A stretch of DNA of 64,000 nucleotides from Macrocybe gigantea (GCA_011319805.1 SJRY01000068.1:1-64000), one strand, 5' to 3'. Positions 36,938 to 49,657 are shown, counted from the stretch's first letter. Notes: a model not told the origin generated them from the sequence alone. A program made the numbers and translations.

Positions 36938-37935
36938 ATGGAGTCGGCGTCCTACTACGTCTCCAAGGTCGACCTCACCCCGAGGCGACATCACGGCTAT
37001 GCCGTCCTTCTCTTCATCATGGGCACACTCTTTCCCCCTCTCGGTCAGTCCTCCAACCCTTCTCTATCTTCTGCTTCTGACAACGAAACAGCCGTCGCCG
37101 CAAGATTCGGAATCGGAAAGGACTTTTGGATCAACCTTCTCCTGACAATATGCGGTTATATACCCGGTGCGCCTGCTGCCTGCCGTGCCTCCTCTTCTTT
37201 CGTTGACTACGACAATGCTTAGGACATGGCCACAACTTTTATATCCAGGTGTGTGTGAACTGCGGAAAATATACGCTCGCTCGCTCACCTCATTTTCGCA
37301 TCCGCCAGAACATCAGGAATAACAAGAACCACCGACGCACCCCCAAATGGGCTCAACGCTACGGTCTCGTCGATACCTCGGAAATCCAACGCAAGGAGCG
37401 CAAGTCGCAGTGGGCAGCAAAGTACAACGATCGACTGCCCACCTCAACCCTAGAAGGGCAGCCATATGAAGAAGGCCAGCAGCCTGGCTCGCGCGTGGAG
37501 CTGGTGGCGGAAGGAAATGATACCAGACAGCGGAAACCCCAGAACGGTGACCTCTGGCGCCCAGATGAAGAAACGTACTATAACGCCGAAGCCAACGCTT
37601 CTTCATCCTCCGGACGATGGCGATACCCGGCAAATTTTGACGATGCCGAATTACCCACCTCGCAGAAACGGAAGAAGAAAAAGGAGAAGAAAGATAGATG
37701 GGCGCGAACCGAGGACGCCTACAGCATGTCAGAAGAGATCGGCCGCAAGAAGCGCTCCAAGAGAAAGAGAAAAAGTAGCAGGGCCTCAGTCAGCGAAGAA
37801 ACCGTCGATTCGCGCGACTCGAACACAAGGGAGTTTCCTGAAGATCCCGAAGGGGGTTTATACCAGTCAAGGGAGCAGCCCACGCCCCAGCAGAACAGAA
37901 CCACAACGGACGATGTCTTTGATCACCAATTTTAA
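36938..37935 (+). CDS. PMP3/UPF0057 membrane proteolipid domain with long basic C-terminal extension
   Basis: After splicing, residues 15-70 read HHGYAVLLFIMGTLFPPLAV, AARFGIGKDFWINLLLTICG and YIPGHGHNFYIQNIR. This is the two-helix PMP3 (UPF0057) domain of small plasma-membrane proteins involved in ion tolerance. Introns are 37044-37091, one from about 37167 to 37222, and one of about 60 nt that follows the FYIQ exon. Typical PMP3 proteins end soon after the second helix, whereas here about 200 hydrophilic residues follow, rich in Lys/Arg (KKKKEKKDRWAR, KKRSKRKRKSSRAS) and ending DDVFDHQF. The extension should be cytoplasmic; its role is unknown. Confidence 0.82.
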
Positions 37936-38261
37936 CGCACCTTGGAGTATAGGATGTTGATTATGTGTCTGGCAAGGCTTTTATCTAATACCCAATTTCG
38001 GTCTCTTTTCTTCCGCATCGTATATTCAGTCACCAAGATTTAAAGGTCCTCGGGCATTTGTATCTTTCCATTCATACGGTATAGCGATTTTCTTTATGTC
38101 TAAGCGTAGAAATTAAATTGTCTTGCACCACGTGACTTTTGACTATTCCCATCATCCATCTGAGCTTCTCTGGCTCAAATGACTGAAAATCGCGGATAAA
38201 TCGGTCCCCGTCCCAATATAAGGGCATCGGGTATGCCAGGGCTTCGCTTTTATCACAAAAA
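37936..38261. other. Intergenic stretch upstream of PNGase A-like copy 1
   Basis: About 325 bases between two plus-strand genes. No open frame here joins either neighbour and I see no RNA gene or repeat. It should contain the PMP3-like 3' UTR and the promoter of the next gene. Confidence 0.5.
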
Positions 38262-40604
38262 ATGATCTTACACGGCCTCAACATCGTGCTGCTCTTCCTG
38301 ACTGGCACATGTTTTGCCGCCGTACTCAGGAATTTCCAGGTGACAAACCCCCCTATCGTGCCCAAGGATGCGAAAGAATGCACCATAAAAGTGCTTCAGT
38401 CAGTATATGCTATCTGCGTTCTACGCCCATCATTGAATTAGCAACCGGATCGCAGGCGTGATTTCGCCTTTTCATTTGGAAGGTGTGTGACTGTCCTTGC
38501 TTTGGACGCATGAGACCTCATTCAACTGTCCAGCGCCGAAGTAGTGCAACTCACGTACGTGAAGTAGTCATTCCAGTGTCCCGCATGACACGTCAGCTTC
38601 CCCCTTCAGTCCCCCCACGGACTGCGGACCGCTCGGCTCCTGGGCGGCGATCACGCTGAACTTGACCGTGACGTCGAATGGGACGCAGTTCGACCGCTTG
38701 GGAATCTTCACATTCCAGAATGTCGAAAGTAAGCCCTTCACATTCCTGGCTTATCACATAGACGCGTCATATATGTTGTTCCCCGAGTATGGCGGACATC
38801 TACGCCCGAACCGACGCGTGGCGATGGCATTATCTGGACGTACATCAAAGACGTGTCGCAATATACTCCATTATTTACGAAACCCGGAACATTCATCTTC
38901 CAGCTCGACAATCTGATACAACCAGGCCTGGATGGAATATACTCCAGTAATCAGCCATAGCCTATCTCCGTATAATGAATGTACTCAACTTCACTCTATA
39001 ATGAAAGCCATAGTTCACGCTACGTTCTATGCCTCGTCTTCCGCACACCCTCCGGCAAAGAAAGCTGACGTGATTATACCACTTTCGACCTTTCTGAACG
39101 ATACTGGGAATGACGCATCAGTCCCTCCCGCTTTTTCGGTACGCAAAACATAAGTGACTTTTTATCTCTTTATTCTGATCTGCTGACATCCCGACCCGAT
39201 AGTTGCCAGTCATATTTCCTCGCAACGCCGTCCAAGCTTACGCGGAAATTTTTGCGTCGGGCAATGCACAAGAAGAATCTTGGGTACGGACTCCACGTTT
39301 GTTTCATGTAAGAGCTCCTCCGACCTTTCTTACGTCTATCACAGTACTTCAATGTTCCTAATCGCTTCTTGGATGACATACCCTCAGGCCTTACTTTCGG
39401 GCAGGGCCCGTTCCGGGAAGTCCGTCTGCTTATAGATGGCCGAGTCGCAGGGGTAGCATTTCCTTACGCTGTCATCTTCACGGGCGGTTTCGTACCGAGC
39501 TTCTGGAGGTGATCACTGATCTAAGCATATCAATGTTCTTCAGATTGAGTCTTTTCTAGGCCAATATCGGCCTACGGCGCCTTGGAGCTGCCGACATATC
39601 ACATCGACATCACACCATTCATTCCACTTTTGACAGATGGGAGGGCTCATATGTTTACCATCGATGTCATTTCTGCAGAAGATGATCACTCGATACTCCC
39701 CAACTGGTACGTCTCTGGCTTAGTGCAAGTCACTACCGATTCCACGTCGGTTCCAACGACGGGCAAAATGACGGTATACAATGCATTACCTTTTGCCGGC
39801 TCCGTAACTAGGGGAACATTCAGCCATGAGGGTGTCCTCGACGTTACAGTTGAAAGCACTCATCAGATCCGTATCGAATCCGACATCGTGACTGGAAGCG
39901 GAAAATCGGTGCATGTCGTATGGTCGCAGGACCTTTCGTATGGTAATCGCCAAGTCTATAAGGAGAACGGGTCTATTCAGGTGAGAGTCCTTGCTCTTGT
40001 GTCCTCGAGATGATGTCCATTGCTGAGCGGCTCAGACTGTCCGCCAATCAACGAGTGGTCGTTCTTCGTCCCTCCACAATGGCGTACTATCTGTCCTCGA
40101 CGCCTTCACCTACCCTTTGAATATCGATTTTCAATATATGGATCCCAACCTAAGGAACTGTAGGTCCCGCCACCTGTTTTTCTTTCGTTGCTCAGGCCAG
40201 CCCTTCCTTTTATCTCATAGGGACCACGCACATCGATCATTCCTACGATCGAGTCGCACTTCCGAATCCTTTGAGGCTCAGCTCGACGATTCATAACCAT
40301 CAGATAACAGGTGTGTCCTTTCCTGTTTAATGGGAATCGAGACTCAGTGTTGGATGTAGATGGCTTTTATCAGCTAATGACCGGTGGCAATTTCGGAAAC
40401 GGGTCAAGTAATAACACTTTCACTTATGTTGACGTCGCTGGAAACACATATACTCGGCAAGTCAATGCTGCATTGAATGTTATCACCTTCGACCGCGAAG
40501 GAGGTTCCCTTGCGTCGAGCAACACATCGCTTCCTAGCTTTTTAGCATGGCACGGAGATTCTACCTTTGCTGGAGCTAGACTGCCTGGAGGTATAAAGGC
40601 TTGA
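38262..40604 (+). CDS. Secreted PNGase A-like protein, copy 1
   Basis: This resembles the peptide-N4-(N-acetyl-beta-glucosaminyl)asparagine amidase A family (PF12222), which removes N-glycans in plants; fungal members are less studied. A signal peptide opens the protein (MILHGLNIVLLFLTGTCFA). Exons read VTNPPIVPKDAKEC, RDFAFSFGSAEVVQLT, PPTDCGPLGSWAAITLNLTV, WRTSTPEPTRGDGIIWTYIK, FQLDNLIQPGLDGIYST, FPRNAVQAYAEIFASGNAQE, PTYHIDITPFIPLLTDG and FTIDVISAEDDHSILPNWYV. The end is AWHGDSTFAGARLPGGIKA. Many N-glycosylation sequons (NLT, NGT, NTS) fit secretion. About ten introns of 45-70 nt interrupt it. The next gene is a close paralogue with introns at matching places. Confidence 0.85.
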
Positions 40605-40789
40605 GAATCTGGGTGCTGTACCGGCTTTTAGGAATTTCACGCGTAGGGTCTTCTCATGTTTTCCAGAATGCAGTTGGATATGTCAAATCGATCAGTCTGA
40701 CGCATCACATGGGACGAATTCCCATGCTGTTCGACGCTCGCGTTATAAGTCAGCCCATTGGGAGAGGTTGTCCACCGTCGTCGCGAAGT

Positions 40790-43106
40790 ATGGCGCAAGT
40801 GATTGCCGTCCTTCTAAGCTTGTTTCTACTTCCTCTTGTTCATGGTGCGGTCCTTGTTGATTTTCAAGTAGCGCAACCACCTCCCGTTCCTCAGGACGCC
40901 AAGCAATGCACTGTCCAGATTCTTCAGTAAGCCCATACGCTTGGCTTTTCCCCATGTGAAGTCCCGCCTCATGTTTAAATAGGCGCGATTTCGCATTCTC
41001 TTTTGGAAGGTGACCCAATTACGCATCAGGTTTTCTGTGCAGGATACTGACGTTCATGATTTCAGCGCCGAAGTAGTGCAGTTCACGTCTGTGTCCTAAT
41101 TTGTCATCTCCTTGACCTTATTCGGCTGCAACTGTCTTTCGTAGCCCGCCCACCGATTGTGGTCCAGTGGGGTCATGGGCAGCTATCACACTCAATTTTA
41201 CGGTCACGTCCAACGGAACTCAATTTGATAGGCTCGGAATATTCACTTTTCAGAATGTTGAAAGTTAGTGTGTGGATTTCGCACTATGCTCTCGCATGAC
41301 CGTTTTCCTACAGTATGGCGCACTTCGACTCCAGAACCCACGAGAGGCGATGGGATTATCTGGACCTACATCAAGGATGTGACCCGCTATACGCCCCTTT
41401 TCGCAAGGCCGGGGACTTTCATTCTCCAATTGGATAACTTGATACAACCAGGACTGGACGGTATCTACTCGAGTGCGTGAATTCTAATCCGGCCGTTGCT
41501 CCTCGGTTATAAAAGAATGTGACTAGCGGTTTTACATGCGACCTTCTATGCCTCATCTGGAAAGCATCCTCCTGCCGCGAAAGCGGACGTCATAATACCC
41601 CTATCCACCCTTGCGAACAACACGGGTAATGACGCGTCTGTGCCTCCACAGTTCTCAGTAATCATCTATCGCCTTCTGGTCGCTGTCGCAATCAATTAAC
41701 ATCGAGTACTGACGTAGATCAACGTAACATTGCCGCGTAACACCGTTAACATCTTCGCCGAATTGTATGCATCTGGCAATGGCAACGAAGAGTTCTGGGT
41801 ACGCTTGATGACTACTAAGGACCGTTCCATAGTGACTAGAAGCTTCCTTAGTATTTCAATACAGCCAATAAATTTGTTCCTAGCCTTCCCGATGGAACAA
41901 CTCTGGGCCAAGGACCTTTCCGTGAAGTAAGGCTCCTTGTCGATGGGCAGCTTACGGGCGTTGCATTTCCGTATGCGACAATATTCACAGGAGGAATTGT
42001 CCCTAGCGCTTGGAGGTTTGTGAACATGTTTTCTTCGGCTATCTTGAACTCAATGCGCGTAGACCCATCACATCCTATGGGGCTCTTGATTTGCCCACGT
42101 ATTTTTTGGATCTGACTCCATTCGTCCCACTCCTCACGGACGGAAAGGCACACGTATTCAGCATCGACGTGGCTTCTGCTGAAGACGATCATGCGATCCT
42201 TCAAAATTGGTTTGTTTCGGGGTTATTGCAAGTTGTCACCGATTCCTCGTCGAATCCCACTACTGGCAGAATCATTTCGTACAAAGCCGATCCTTTTGCT
42301 ACATCTACAATCACGGGAAGTGTAGGAGCTAATGGGGACGTCAACGTCACGGTGTCTGCCCGGAGACAGATTCGTATCGAGTCAGAAATTCGAAGCGGAA
42401 GTGGGAAGATCGCGCGAGTATCTTGGTCGCAGGACCTCCTGTATTCAAATGTTCAGAATTTCTTGCAAAATACCACAGTACAGGTTCGCTACCTCTGCAT
42501 CAAAGGTATGGTTTTGCCTGACACTGAAGCGACCAAAGAACATCTTCCAGGCAGCCGGTGGTCGCATGCTGTCCACTCATAATGGCGTTCCGGCTGTGAT
42601 GGATACGTTTTCTTACCCCTTGAATATCAATTTCACCATACTGACACCCAGCGGAAACAGCTGTAAGTCGTATTCTTTTTTCGTCAATGGTGTACTCCGC
42701 TGCACGCATTCTTTCCAAGTCAAAGCTGTTTTTGACCATTCGTATAATCGTGATTTACTTCCTTCACCCTTGATCGTAAGGTCGAAAATCCAAGAGCGTC
42801 AATTGGCAAGTAAGTCCCCGCTATTTTACGGATGAGAGTCGGTGAATTAACCCTTCTATTGCAGCTGGATTCTTCAACATTGCACCAACGGGGAACACTG
42901 GCAATGGAACCAACAGTAATACCTTCAGCTACGTTGACCTAGCTGGGAACACGTACAGCAGGAGAGTGGACGCTGTCCTCAATAATATTACGCTGGACAT
43001 CCAAGGCGGAAGCTTGGCACCAGTCCAATCGAGCAGTCATGCTGAAGGTCAGATCCAAGATACAGGACTGGGACGGCTGCCCGGCGGGAGACACATCCTG
43101 GTGTAA
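40790..43106 (+). CDS. Secreted PNGase A-like protein, copy 2 (tandem paralogue)
   Basis: A second PNGase A-like gene starts 185 bp after copy 1. Signal peptide: MAQVIAVLLSLFLLPLVHG. The matching segments are QPPPVPQDAKQC, RDFAFSFG, SAEVVQFT, PPTDCGPVGSWAAITLNFTV, WRTSTPEPTRGDGIIWTYIK (identical to copy 1 over this stretch) and FQNVE before a shared intron. The later block is PTYFLDLTPFVPLLTDG then FSIDVASAEDDHAILQNWFV. It ends DTGLGRLPGGRHILV with the stop at 43104-43106. Conserved intron phases show a segmental tandem duplication after intron gain. Nothing looks broken. Confidence 0.85.
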
Positions 43107-43280
43107 TCAAGCTGTGTTCTATATAAAAAAACAGTACAGTCTTCCGCAATTTTCATCTTGCTTCGTTATTGAGTAGTATGTGCTTCATGCACAAACAGAT
43201 CCACATATCGTATCAGATCTCATCCCGAGGGGTTGCATGTCCCATATGCCATTTCTTTGCTATATTCTTGTCTTATTTCT

Positions 43281-46200
43281 CTAGAAAAGTCCAATGACAC
43301 GTCCAGTTTGTGGGTCTAGGTCAACTTCCCAGAAGCCTGGACAGGGTATCAGAAAATATTATCCAGGGGCAGGGCGCCTTGGAAAACATACCAGGCCGCG
43401 TTCCTAGGCCAGGCATGGTTTGAATATCACCCAAGATCGGATATAGGAAACCTGCACCAGCCGATAGTCTGACAGCACGGATTGGAATGGTAAACCCTAG
43501 ACAAACGTCAGGTGATTTTCCGACTCGCAGCATAGAAATTTCACGGACCTGTGGGTACGCCCTTGAGTTTGGGATCGTGCGAGAAGGAATATTGTGTCTT
43601 GGCCATGCAGACTGGGGAGAAGGTCAAGTTAGATCTTAGTCTGACTCGCAACAAAAAAAGTCGTACTTGGTAAGTTGCTATAGCCTTGCCGGGTATACGT
43701 TTCAACTTGCTTCTTGGCGAGCTCGCTCAGCTCGATGCCATCTGCTCCATAGATCTCCTTGGAGATGGTGGCGATCTTTTCCTCTACAGGCAGATTCAGA
43801 TCGTAGAGGAACCTGAAATTGGATTGCCCTTCGCATGTTGCGATGACGGCCTCAGCCAGAGTTCGAGCACCTGCGCCACCTTGGGCCCAGTGATTGCTGA
43901 CGACAGCCGCATCTGCACCTCCTGCGTAGGCCTCCTCGCGGACAAGTTCGAGTTCCGCAGGCGTGTCGGTGCTAGGCTAGCTTTTTAGAACAGTCCTACG
44001 GTGTCTTTTCGAGGCCGAAGACTTACGCGAACCGATTGATAGCGACGATGACCTTAATGCCAAACTTCTTGGAGTTCTTTATATGCTGAACCAAGTTTTT
44101 GCAGCCTTCCTTGAGCGTAACTAGGTTCTCCGTGGTGTATGTTTCATGAAGAGGTTTTCCTGGAGTTACATCGGGTCCTCCTCCATGCATTTTGAGTGCT
44201 CGAGTCGTAGCGACGATGACGGTTGCGTCGGGAGTCAAGCCACTGACTCGACATTTGATATTGCAAAACTTCTCCATGCCCATGTCGGCGCCGAAGCCTC
44301 CTTCTGTCAGAACATACCCAACCCGGTCAGAGGAGTCGCCTTCTTCTGTACCCGCAAGCTTAAGCGCCACCTTGTCGGCCAAGATTGAGGAGTTGCCATG
44401 TGCGATATTAGCAAAGGGTCCTGCATGAACGAACACAGGCGTTCCCTGGAGAGTTTGCATAAGATTGGGTTTAATGGCATCTTTCATCAGAACAGCCAAA
44501 GCTCCAGAAACTCCCAGATCATCCGCAGTGATTGGTTCTCCGCGTTTACTTGTCGCTACAACCATAGCGCCTAGCCGTTGTTTCATATCCTTCAGCCCAG
44601 TAGTCAAAGCCAAGACAGCCATACACTCGCTGGCTACTGCGATATCGAAACCCGTTTCACGTTCATGGCCCTGTTCCGTAGGGTTACGACCTATGGTGAT
44701 TTTGCGCAAGAAGCGGTCGTTTGTGTCTATGACGCGGTTCCAGGTAATGGTATCAGGGTCCACGTCGAGGCGGGCGAAACGGTTAATTTCCTCTGGCGTG
44801 AGGTCATTGGGATCTGTCTTGTCAATGCCGAGCTTTTGAAGACGTTTCAACATCAAAGGGGCAAATTCGCGTTTCCCTTTCACGCTTGGGACGAGACGAT
44901 TGTATAACGCCTACGTAATCGACGAATGAAAAAGTCAATTTTGAATCGCCACAGTTCAAAGGAATAATATAGGCCTTATCGCTTTGTGTTGCTTCGTGGA
45001 ACATACGTGCATCCAAGGCAGCAGCTACATTGCATTAGACGTGGGCAGGCGCTTCAATCTGAGGCACGGGAGTCACTATACCGAGCAGGTTGTTCGCGGC
45101 TGTAACTGCATGAATGTCGCCGGTTAGATGAAGATTGAACTGTAGTCGTCTTAGATTGTTCTGCAAAAAATTTTGAGGAACATCACTCATACTTCGTCCA
45201 TTGGTATGACTTGACTGTATCCTCCCCCGGCAGCACCACCTTTGATGCCAAATGTTGGTCCCTGGCTGGGCTGACGGACACATGCGAAAGCAGACCGGCC
45301 AAGCTCAGCACCGAGGGCCTGAGCTAGACCTATTGTTGTGGTGGACTTCCCTTCACCGAGCGGCGTCGGAGTGATGCTGAGGACGAAGACAGAAGTCAAG
45401 AGGGATGCCGATATTATATATGATTAGGACCTACCCTGATATGATGATATACTTTCCGTCTTTCCGGTGAGCCAATCGCTCAATGACGCTAAGGTCAATC
45501 TTGGCCTTGTATTTTCCGTAATTTTCAACTTCATCCGGAAGGAGACCAATCTCATGGGCAAGTTGTGTGATGGGTTTAGGCGTCTGGGCGCTGGCAATTT
45601 CGATATCGCTTGGAACCTTCTCTAAAACATTCAATGGCAGTGGTTTAACTTTACGTGACTTTGACCAATTCCAGAGGCGTTCTGCGGACGTGAAGGTATT
45701 TTCCATGAGCATGGCAACCGTCATTGGACCGACCCCTCCCGGTACAGGCGTGATGTACGAAGCGACAGTAGAAGCGGTTGAAAACTCCACGTCTCCGACG
45801 AGTCGTTTGCCGGACTTCTTTGTCGCATCTAGATTCGTTTATCCAACTATGATCCAGCGACGAGGGAGCGAAACCGACCAGGTACATAATTAATGCCAAC
45901 GTCGATGACGACGGCACCCGATTTGATCCAGGATCCTCTGACGTGCTCGGCTTTTCCAATGGCCGCGACCAAAATATCGGCACCTTTGACCTGAATGGTA
46001 GTCCTCAGTAACGTGCCGTGAGAGACAGGGGAATGAGACATGCGATCTCTTCGATATTTTTAGTACGGCTGTGACATTGAGTGACAGTGGCATCGCGGCT
46101 TCGCAGCATCGACGCGACAGGACTACCAACGATATCGCTTCTACCTAGGACGACTGCGTTTGAGCCGGCGATAGGGACGCCTGTCGATTCCAACAGTCGG

Positions 46201-46802
46201 ATGACTGCGGCTGGGGTACACGGAGAAAATAAGGGATCGGCGGCACGCGACGAGAGATGCCCGATATTATATGCATGGAATCTGAATCAAACAAACGCGG
46301 ATATCTGAGAAGGTGGCATGGTAGAGATGCGGTGTGAGTAGGACACACCCATCTACGTCTTTTTCAGGACTGACGGCTTCGGTGACCATGCGTTCTCCGG
46401 CCGGGGTGACGTGGCTTCCAAGGGGAAGTTGCACCAATATTCCGCTTACTTGATCATCATCGTTTAGCTTCTTAACGACTTCGATGACCTGTTCCGGGGA
46501 GACATCGGCGGGAAGCGAGACGTGTTTAAACTTGATGCCGACTTCCTGTGCGGCTTTGGCCTTCATACGAACATAGGTGGAGGAATCGGGCCTGTCTCCG
46601 GCCTGTACGATGGCGAGCTGCGGCTGGAAGCGAGGATATCGCGCTTGCAGTGCTTTGATGCGCTCCGCGACACTGCTTCGGACCGATCTGGTAGTGCGGA
46701 GGCAAATGAGCGACATGACGCATGACGATGAGTGAAAACGAATGACTTTGCTAGGGCGGTTCCGTCGATGATCTTTCCGGTGTGGTCGATGGAGGTGGCC
46801 AT
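43281..46802 (-). CDS. ADE3: C1-tetrahydrofolate synthase, trifunctional (dehydrogenase/cyclohydrolase/formyl-THF synthetase)
   Basis: The enzyme interconverts methylene-, methenyl- and formyl-tetrahydrofolate for purine and methionine synthesis. The N-terminal dehydrogenase/cyclohydrolase domain reads [49 protein letters not shown] and [20 protein letters not shown]. The C-terminal synthetase domain has the ATP-binding motif [20 protein letters not shown] and also [59 protein letters not shown] and [20 protein letters not shown]. It ends in [13 protein letters not shown] with the stop at 43281-43283. I took the Met at 46802 ([19 protein letters not shown]) as the cytosolic start. An in-frame Met at 46868 adds 22 residues that look like a mitochondrial presequence (see findings). 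Confidence 0.96.
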
Positions 46803-47228
46803 GGTGCGTCGAATATCAAGAGATAAGGCTGCTCGGCTGAGCCGGGTAATATGCAGCCACACCACCATGTCTTGTTTGCGCTCGTTTTGACCGCTGTTCG
46901 TTAGCAAGAAATCATAGGATACGGGATAAATATCAGATGAAAGAGTGCAAGGAACCGCTCTACGAAGTTCGTCTAGGGTCTATAAAAGCGTTGCAGCGTG
47001 TTATGAGTCAGAGAAAGAAGGTATATCCGAGCTGGCAGCCTTGTTCCTGCTGGCGAACAAAGTTTAACGAGAAAAAAAAATAAAGAATCGCGAGTTTCCC
47101 ACGATTGCCGTTGTGTAATTTTTTTTTTTCTTTGGCTCTTTTTTTGGTGCCAGGTGGCTGCTGAGTCGGACACCCTTTCCCAAAAGTTCTTCCTCCTCGA
47201 AAACGAAATCACTTCTTCCGCAGTAACG
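46803..47228. promoter_or_regulatory. Divergent promoter between C1-THF synthase and GrpE
   Basis: This 426-bp gap separates two head-to-head genes. The in-frame upstream extension of C1-THF synthase (to 46868 or 46907) would occupy its left end. Homopolymer A/T runs occur at about 47071-47082 and 47119-47130. I found no convincing heat-shock element in front of GrpE. Confidence 0.4.
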
Positions 47229-48036
47229 ATGGCCATGAGTGCGGTGCAGGCTTTCCAGCTCCTCCGCTCCTGTCCAGCTTCACTGTCGTCCAGGGCATTC
47301 GTCGGCTCGGTTGCGGGAGACATACCAGCCGTCTCCCCGGACGCAGGTATTATTCCGAAGGCGAAAAGAAGGAGGAGGCGCCCAAAATTGCGGAACACGG
47401 CAAAGAGGCGGATGTTAAGCCCCCGGAACAAACTCCGACACCAGAGCAGGTGGCATTGGAGAAGCTGAAGAAGAAGGAAGAGGAGGTCGTCGACTTGACG
47501 GTATGTCGTGCCGCCTCTCCATGTCCGACCAGATATTTCTACGTTTCCTCCAGAGCCGTCTGCGCTACCTGCAAGCCGATTTCCTCAACCTCCAGCGTAA
47601 TGCTGCGCGAGAAAGGGAACACGCACGCGACTTTGCCATAACCCGTTTTGCATCCGACCTGCTGGAGACTGCTGACGTTTTGGAAATGGCGCTCAAGTCC
47701 GTTCCTTCAGAGTTCACGAAACCAACAGAGCCACAGTCGTCGGAATCGTCATCGCCTTCCTCACCGCATAAAACGGCTCAAGGCTATCTGCTTGACCTGT
47801 ACACTGGCGTGGAGATGACACATCGTCAACTGCTACAGACGCTCTTCAAGCACAACATCAAGCCCTTCGACCCGACCGGCGACAAATTCGATCCTAATTT
47901 CCACGAAGCACTGTACCAGGCTCCGATACCCGGAAAAGAGCCAGGAACAGTGGTCGACTGCCAAAAAGCTGGTTACATGATTAAAGACCGTGTGCTCAGG
48001 GCAGCCCAGGTCGGCGTGGCGCAGGAGGCTTCGTGA
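47229..48036 (+). CDS. MGE1: Mitochondrial GrpE nucleotide exchange factor
   Basis: MGE1 releases ADP from matrix Hsp70 and so supports protein import and folding. Splicing 47244-47293 and 47501-47553 gives MAMSAGIRRLGCGRHTSR then LPGRRYYSEG, a strong presequence with Arg at intervals. The GrpE coiled coil follows (SRLRYLQADFLNLQRNAARE, REHARDFAITRFASDLLETA), and then the beta domain: GVEMTHRQLLQTLFKHNIKP, DPNFHEALYQAPIPGKEPGT, CQKAGYMIKDRVLRAAQVGV. A Ser-rich loop (about 47728-47765) interrupts the middle, as in fungal relatives. The stop is at 48034-48036. The first-exon boundary is my choice because it yields the presequence; other splices do not give a start in frame. Confidence 0.92.
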
Positions 48037-48145
48037 GGGACATTTCCGCTAGACGTTCGATCACCCTGGGATGGAGGAGAGAAGCGGCGCGTCTAGACGT
48101 GATATTAAGTGGACGACTATACACATATCGTAACAGCCATATTAA

Positions 48146-49141
48146 TTAACGAATCTCAACTCCGAACTGCTCATTCAAGCGCGACACCACGTCAGCATGT
48201 ATTACATTTACTTCATCATTCGACAAAGATCTGCGATTGTTCTCAGCTTTGTTTCTGGTCAAGCGAATGGACGGAAAGTACCTGTCCATTGAACGATAAT
48301 TCACTCTGAAGCAAAGACTGGTCCTTCCACTTTTCGGATGAACGAAATGATCGATCTGTTGACGAGGCGTTTTCAGCAGATACCGAATTCAACAAGAGCG
48401 GCGGACTCGCCTTTTTAACATCTTCCACGAGATCCTCAGCTACATCGCGGACCAGGTCACAGAAATCATTGTCATGCAAGTGGCGATCTAGAGGTAGCCA
48501 GAAGCTGACGTCCTTGAAGCAAGGTGGGTATTTTGAGTAAGACTTAAATGTTGTGATTTTTCCATCTTCAAACTGCGAGAGGAAGCGCGGGTCGGTTGAC
48601 CAGAACAGACGAATATCCGGTATTGAGTAGAGTATCATAGCTATCCGTTCCAGTCCAAGTCCGAAAGCCCATCCGATGTTGTTAGGCACGCCTGTCGCCC
48701 AGAGGCGCGTGAGTTCGGGAAAGTAAACGAGACAAATTGCAGGTCCTCACCGGCAGTATCGAGCGTCGCCTGCTTCACAACGCCAGAGCCCAAGATTTCA
48801 AGCCATTTTCCGCGGAAGAACACTTCGACTTCGAAACTTGGGCTCGTGAAAGGAAAGTAAGCTTCTATCCAGCGGACACGCAGCGGTTCTTTGCTGCCAT
48901 CGGCCGTCGCACCGCTAACGCCCCCGAAAAGGTGCAAAATCAGCGAGTTGAGGGACAGTTTCAGATTCTGCGCGACGAGCTCCGACTGCCTCGGGTCGTG
49001 TTCAGGCTGAACCGGGTTTGAGGGGGATACGTGAGGAATGTCCTCTATGACAATGTTCGAACGCGCCAGATGATGCGACAAACGGGCGTTGTCCTCCTCC
49101 ACTTCTTTCATTCCGTTCGGGGACGAATTGAAGATCCTGGC

Positions 49142-49174
<33 letters not shown>

Positions 49175-49657
49175 GCCATCAATCTCGTCTCGCCGGTACA
49201 CGTCCGCCGTGAGCAGCCACTTCGTTTCGCGCTCTCGGAAGACTTCGACTTCGTGCGCGGACGTGTGCGTGCGCAGCATCATGTCCTTGTTCACATAGTA
49301 GCTGTCAGTGACCGCGCGGCCGGGGTGGTCTGACGGGAAAGACAGCTCGTCAAAGTTTTTGAACGGCGTAACAAGCGGCGAGAACGAGGAGAGGTGCTTG
49401 AAGTCCGGGTAATGCGATTCGATCAGTGAACGAAGCGTGCTTAGAGGATGAGAGGGTTTCGTGTGCAGGCGTAGGGGAATCTTGTTTAAAATTGCAGGGG
49501 TGACATTCGTGATTGAGTCCGTTGGGTACCGCGTTCCGAGGATGTCAAAGTAAGAAGGAAGAGAGGAAGATGAGCCTGATATGCTCCTAGAAAGGAGTCG
49601 GCGAGGTAAAGAGCGAGGAGGCCGCCATAGTCTGATGGCGTGGGTCATCGAAAGCAA
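48146..49657 (-). CDS. MSF1: Mitochondrial phenylalanyl-tRNA synthetase
   Basis: A monomeric class II synthetase that charges mitochondrial tRNA-Phe. The start [17 protein letters not shown] opens an Arg-rich presequence ([14 protein letters not shown]). Class II motifs: [79 protein letters not shown], and motif 3 [20 protein letters not shown]. The C-terminal anticodon-binding domain reads [20 protein letters not shown] and [13 protein letters not shown], ending EQFGVEIR with the stop at 48146-48148. The intron before IDHFVHP (48356-48410) most likely uses a GC donor (GCGAGT). A GT donor further upstream would delete VKK. Met 1 or Met 4 could be the true start. Confidence 0.93.

Noticed and set aside
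47155..47228. Possible heat-shock element in front of GrpE
   Set aside because: TTC and GAA triplets occur but not in the 5-bp alternating spacing required for an HSF site.
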